NCBI GenBank assembly: GCA_021292105.1
Contig: CM037874.1
Span: 34,460,185-34,524,184, forward strand
Direction: 5' to 3'
DNA: 64,000 bases
From: Anadara kagoshimensis
Taxonomy: Eukaryota; Mollusca; Bivalvia; Arcoida; Arcidae
The notes below the pieces were generated by a model that made no database searches, was not told where the DNA came from, and saw only the letters and a list, made by a program, of their open reading frames with translations. This document shows, piece by piece, positions 62,306 through 64,000 of the stretch (positions within the stretch are counted from its first letter, which is position 1; each line of letters begins with the position of its first letter). The translations under genes and the position numbers were made by a program.

Positions 62306-64000
62306 TGAATGAAGAGTAATTTGAATAAAATTATAACACTGGCATTGATAATCGAGACCACGCTCAAACTGACTGCTTCATTATACACTCCCATTCATTA
62401 AAACATTACTACATTTAATTTAGATATACCATAGGTTTACATTATAATCATCCTATCAAATTTTAGTTATACAATTTAAACATTGAAGTTTTTCCTGTAT
62501 TTGAAAGTTATATCTTAATTTTATTATCTAAATATATGTAATAAAGTTGTTTTTTTCTTGAAGATCAATTTCTTGGAATTTTCTGAAATTTTTAGGGAAA
62601 ATATAAAAATTTTGGGAAAATTATAATTTTTTCACGATTAAAACACTATTTAGCTAAACAAAATTTTAAAAATCACGCATAATGATGTTTTCAACAATTT
62701 AACATGATTTTGAGTCTGCTATGATAGGACCAGATTTAAACATGTTTGACAATTTATGGAGGGCAGTGTAATAGACTGAAATTAGCAACTGAAAACACAC
62801 ATAGCTGCCAATTACCAACGTCCTCAAGAACAAAAAACAACACCAGAATATTGAAAAAGCAGCCCATACAAAAGGCCAAACAAAGAACAGAGAAACATAT
62901 GGGTGGCCCACTGACTACAACACTCCTACTTCGGGCGATCTTCGAATTCATTCTTTCCACTCATAAATAATTATCCAATATCTGATAGGAGATAAGAAAA
63001 TAGAAATTTCAGCATAAAAATCCGAAATTGAAAATAAATAAGGTGGATTTGGTGAATACATTTTGATCCTTCTATTTTTCTCTAAAACATATTATGAATT
63101 TTCACTATTTTGGTCAAAGCACTACTGATGAGGTATTTTATTCCCAAACGGTCGTCTACTGCTGCAAAATTAAATCAGGGTAAGTATAGTAAAATAATAA
63201 TAGCTTTCTACTTAAGGTTTTACCTATATTTTCAACAAGTTAATTACGGTTTTTTTTTTTTTTTGTTTTTTTTTTTTTTTTTTTTTTGAATATGTGAAAT
63301 ATTTTGGAATATGTGTGTTTCTAGATTATTTTGTCTTTATAAGATATTTTGAATTTTGAATTTGTAATATCAAAAACAAATATACTTATTCAGAAATTGT
63401 TTTATTCAGATTCCCGACTATTTACGAGGACATATGTTAAAGAAAACATTTCCTGGTTTAACTGAATATATGCCAACGATAAATTAAATACTATTCTAAA
63501 AGAAATGAAATAAGTTACTTCGACACGGCTCGGTGATGACTTACAATGTTAATGTATTTGTTATATAATTTCCTCAATATTTCATACAATAAAGCCATGT
63601 GATAAAAAGCCTAAAACGTACTATATATTTTTGCGACCTTAAGCTTGGTAACCAGTGCATGACATTATGTACAATGTGTATGCTATTCCGTCAACTGTTG
63701 TTTGTTTCATTGGCACTGTTTTAACATTGAGTCATTCATTTTTTTATAAAAAGGAGCTACGTGTGCATGTGATAGAAAAAAAATTGTTTTTGTATTTGGT
63801 GTATGCAAAAGTTAATTAATATACTATTTTTGACATAATTATACACATTAAATGTAGTAACGTGACTGTGTGTTCTTCGGCAAATCAGCTTTTTTAATTT
63901 CTTGTAAAGATAAGACAATTAATAAATGCAAGTTGTATTTTTATAAGAACCTTTCTTCTGGATTATATAAATTAAATAATACAACGTTACAAAGCACTTT
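62306..64000. other. AT-rich end of window, nothing recognised
   Basis: Contains a poly-T tract at 63250-63287. Open frames at 62699-62970 overlap on both strands and have no family signal or splice context. Confidence 0.45.

Noticed and set aside
62699..62970. Overlapping frames on both strands near 62.8 kb
   Set aside because: No known motif, no splice context and no partner exon.

Overview
This is a low-GC eukaryotic genomic window in which genes are sparse and cut into short exons, and introns and intergenic DNA are full of repeats. Its closest fit is a bivalve or other lophotrochozoan mollusc. The reasons are two tandem secreted C1q-domain genes, several tRNA-derived SINE families, Penelope-like reverse-transcriptase debris, and many short inverted-repeat elements and GA/CT microsatellites. 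The species cannot be named from sequence alone. No bacterial-type operons, CRISPR arrays or rRNA genes were seen.

Four protein-coding genes can be assembled by following splice sites and codon phase. (1) A minus-strand gene at 3479-6240, incomplete at its 5' end, encodes a probably secreted, Cys-rich protein with a PEBP-like (phosphatidylethanolamine-binding protein) core. (2) A complete ten-exon minus-strand gene at 32476-48333 encodes a 523-residue SLC43-family amino-acid transporter. (3, 4) Two head-to-tail plus-strand C1q-domain genes lie at 50223-55644 and 57234-59406. Each has one exon for signal peptide plus coiled coil and one for the C1q domain, and the two share a palindromic GATA box about 70 bp before the ATG.

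Between the genes, 8.0-18.2 kb is a nested stack of inverted-repeat elements. A 5.1-kb element (TA duplication) contains a 3.7-kb element (AGGCC duplication), which contains a 0.67-kb element (TCGGTC duplication). A separate 4.0-kb element sits in the same host repeat. Several of these carry arrays of a short motif near or inside their inverted repeats. The 18.2-32.4 kb stretch has no gene I can support; it holds a degenerate 170-180-bp tandem repeat, a 41-bp minisatellite, SINE clusters, microsatellites and a reverse-transcriptase relic. The transporter introns hold LINE, SINE and MITE copies. The intron of the first C1q gene holds a 3-kb foldback element with transposase-like remnants and the best-preserved Penelope-like reverse transcriptase. 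The last 4.5 kb holds a LINE tail, a perfect 48-bp-arm hairpin element and AT-rich sequence with nothing recognised.

The genes do not form a pathway. The C1q pair is a local duplication of an immune-recognition type gene; the transporter and the PEBP-like gene are unrelated neighbours. All family assignments come from reading motifs by eye and remembered family features; no database search was run.
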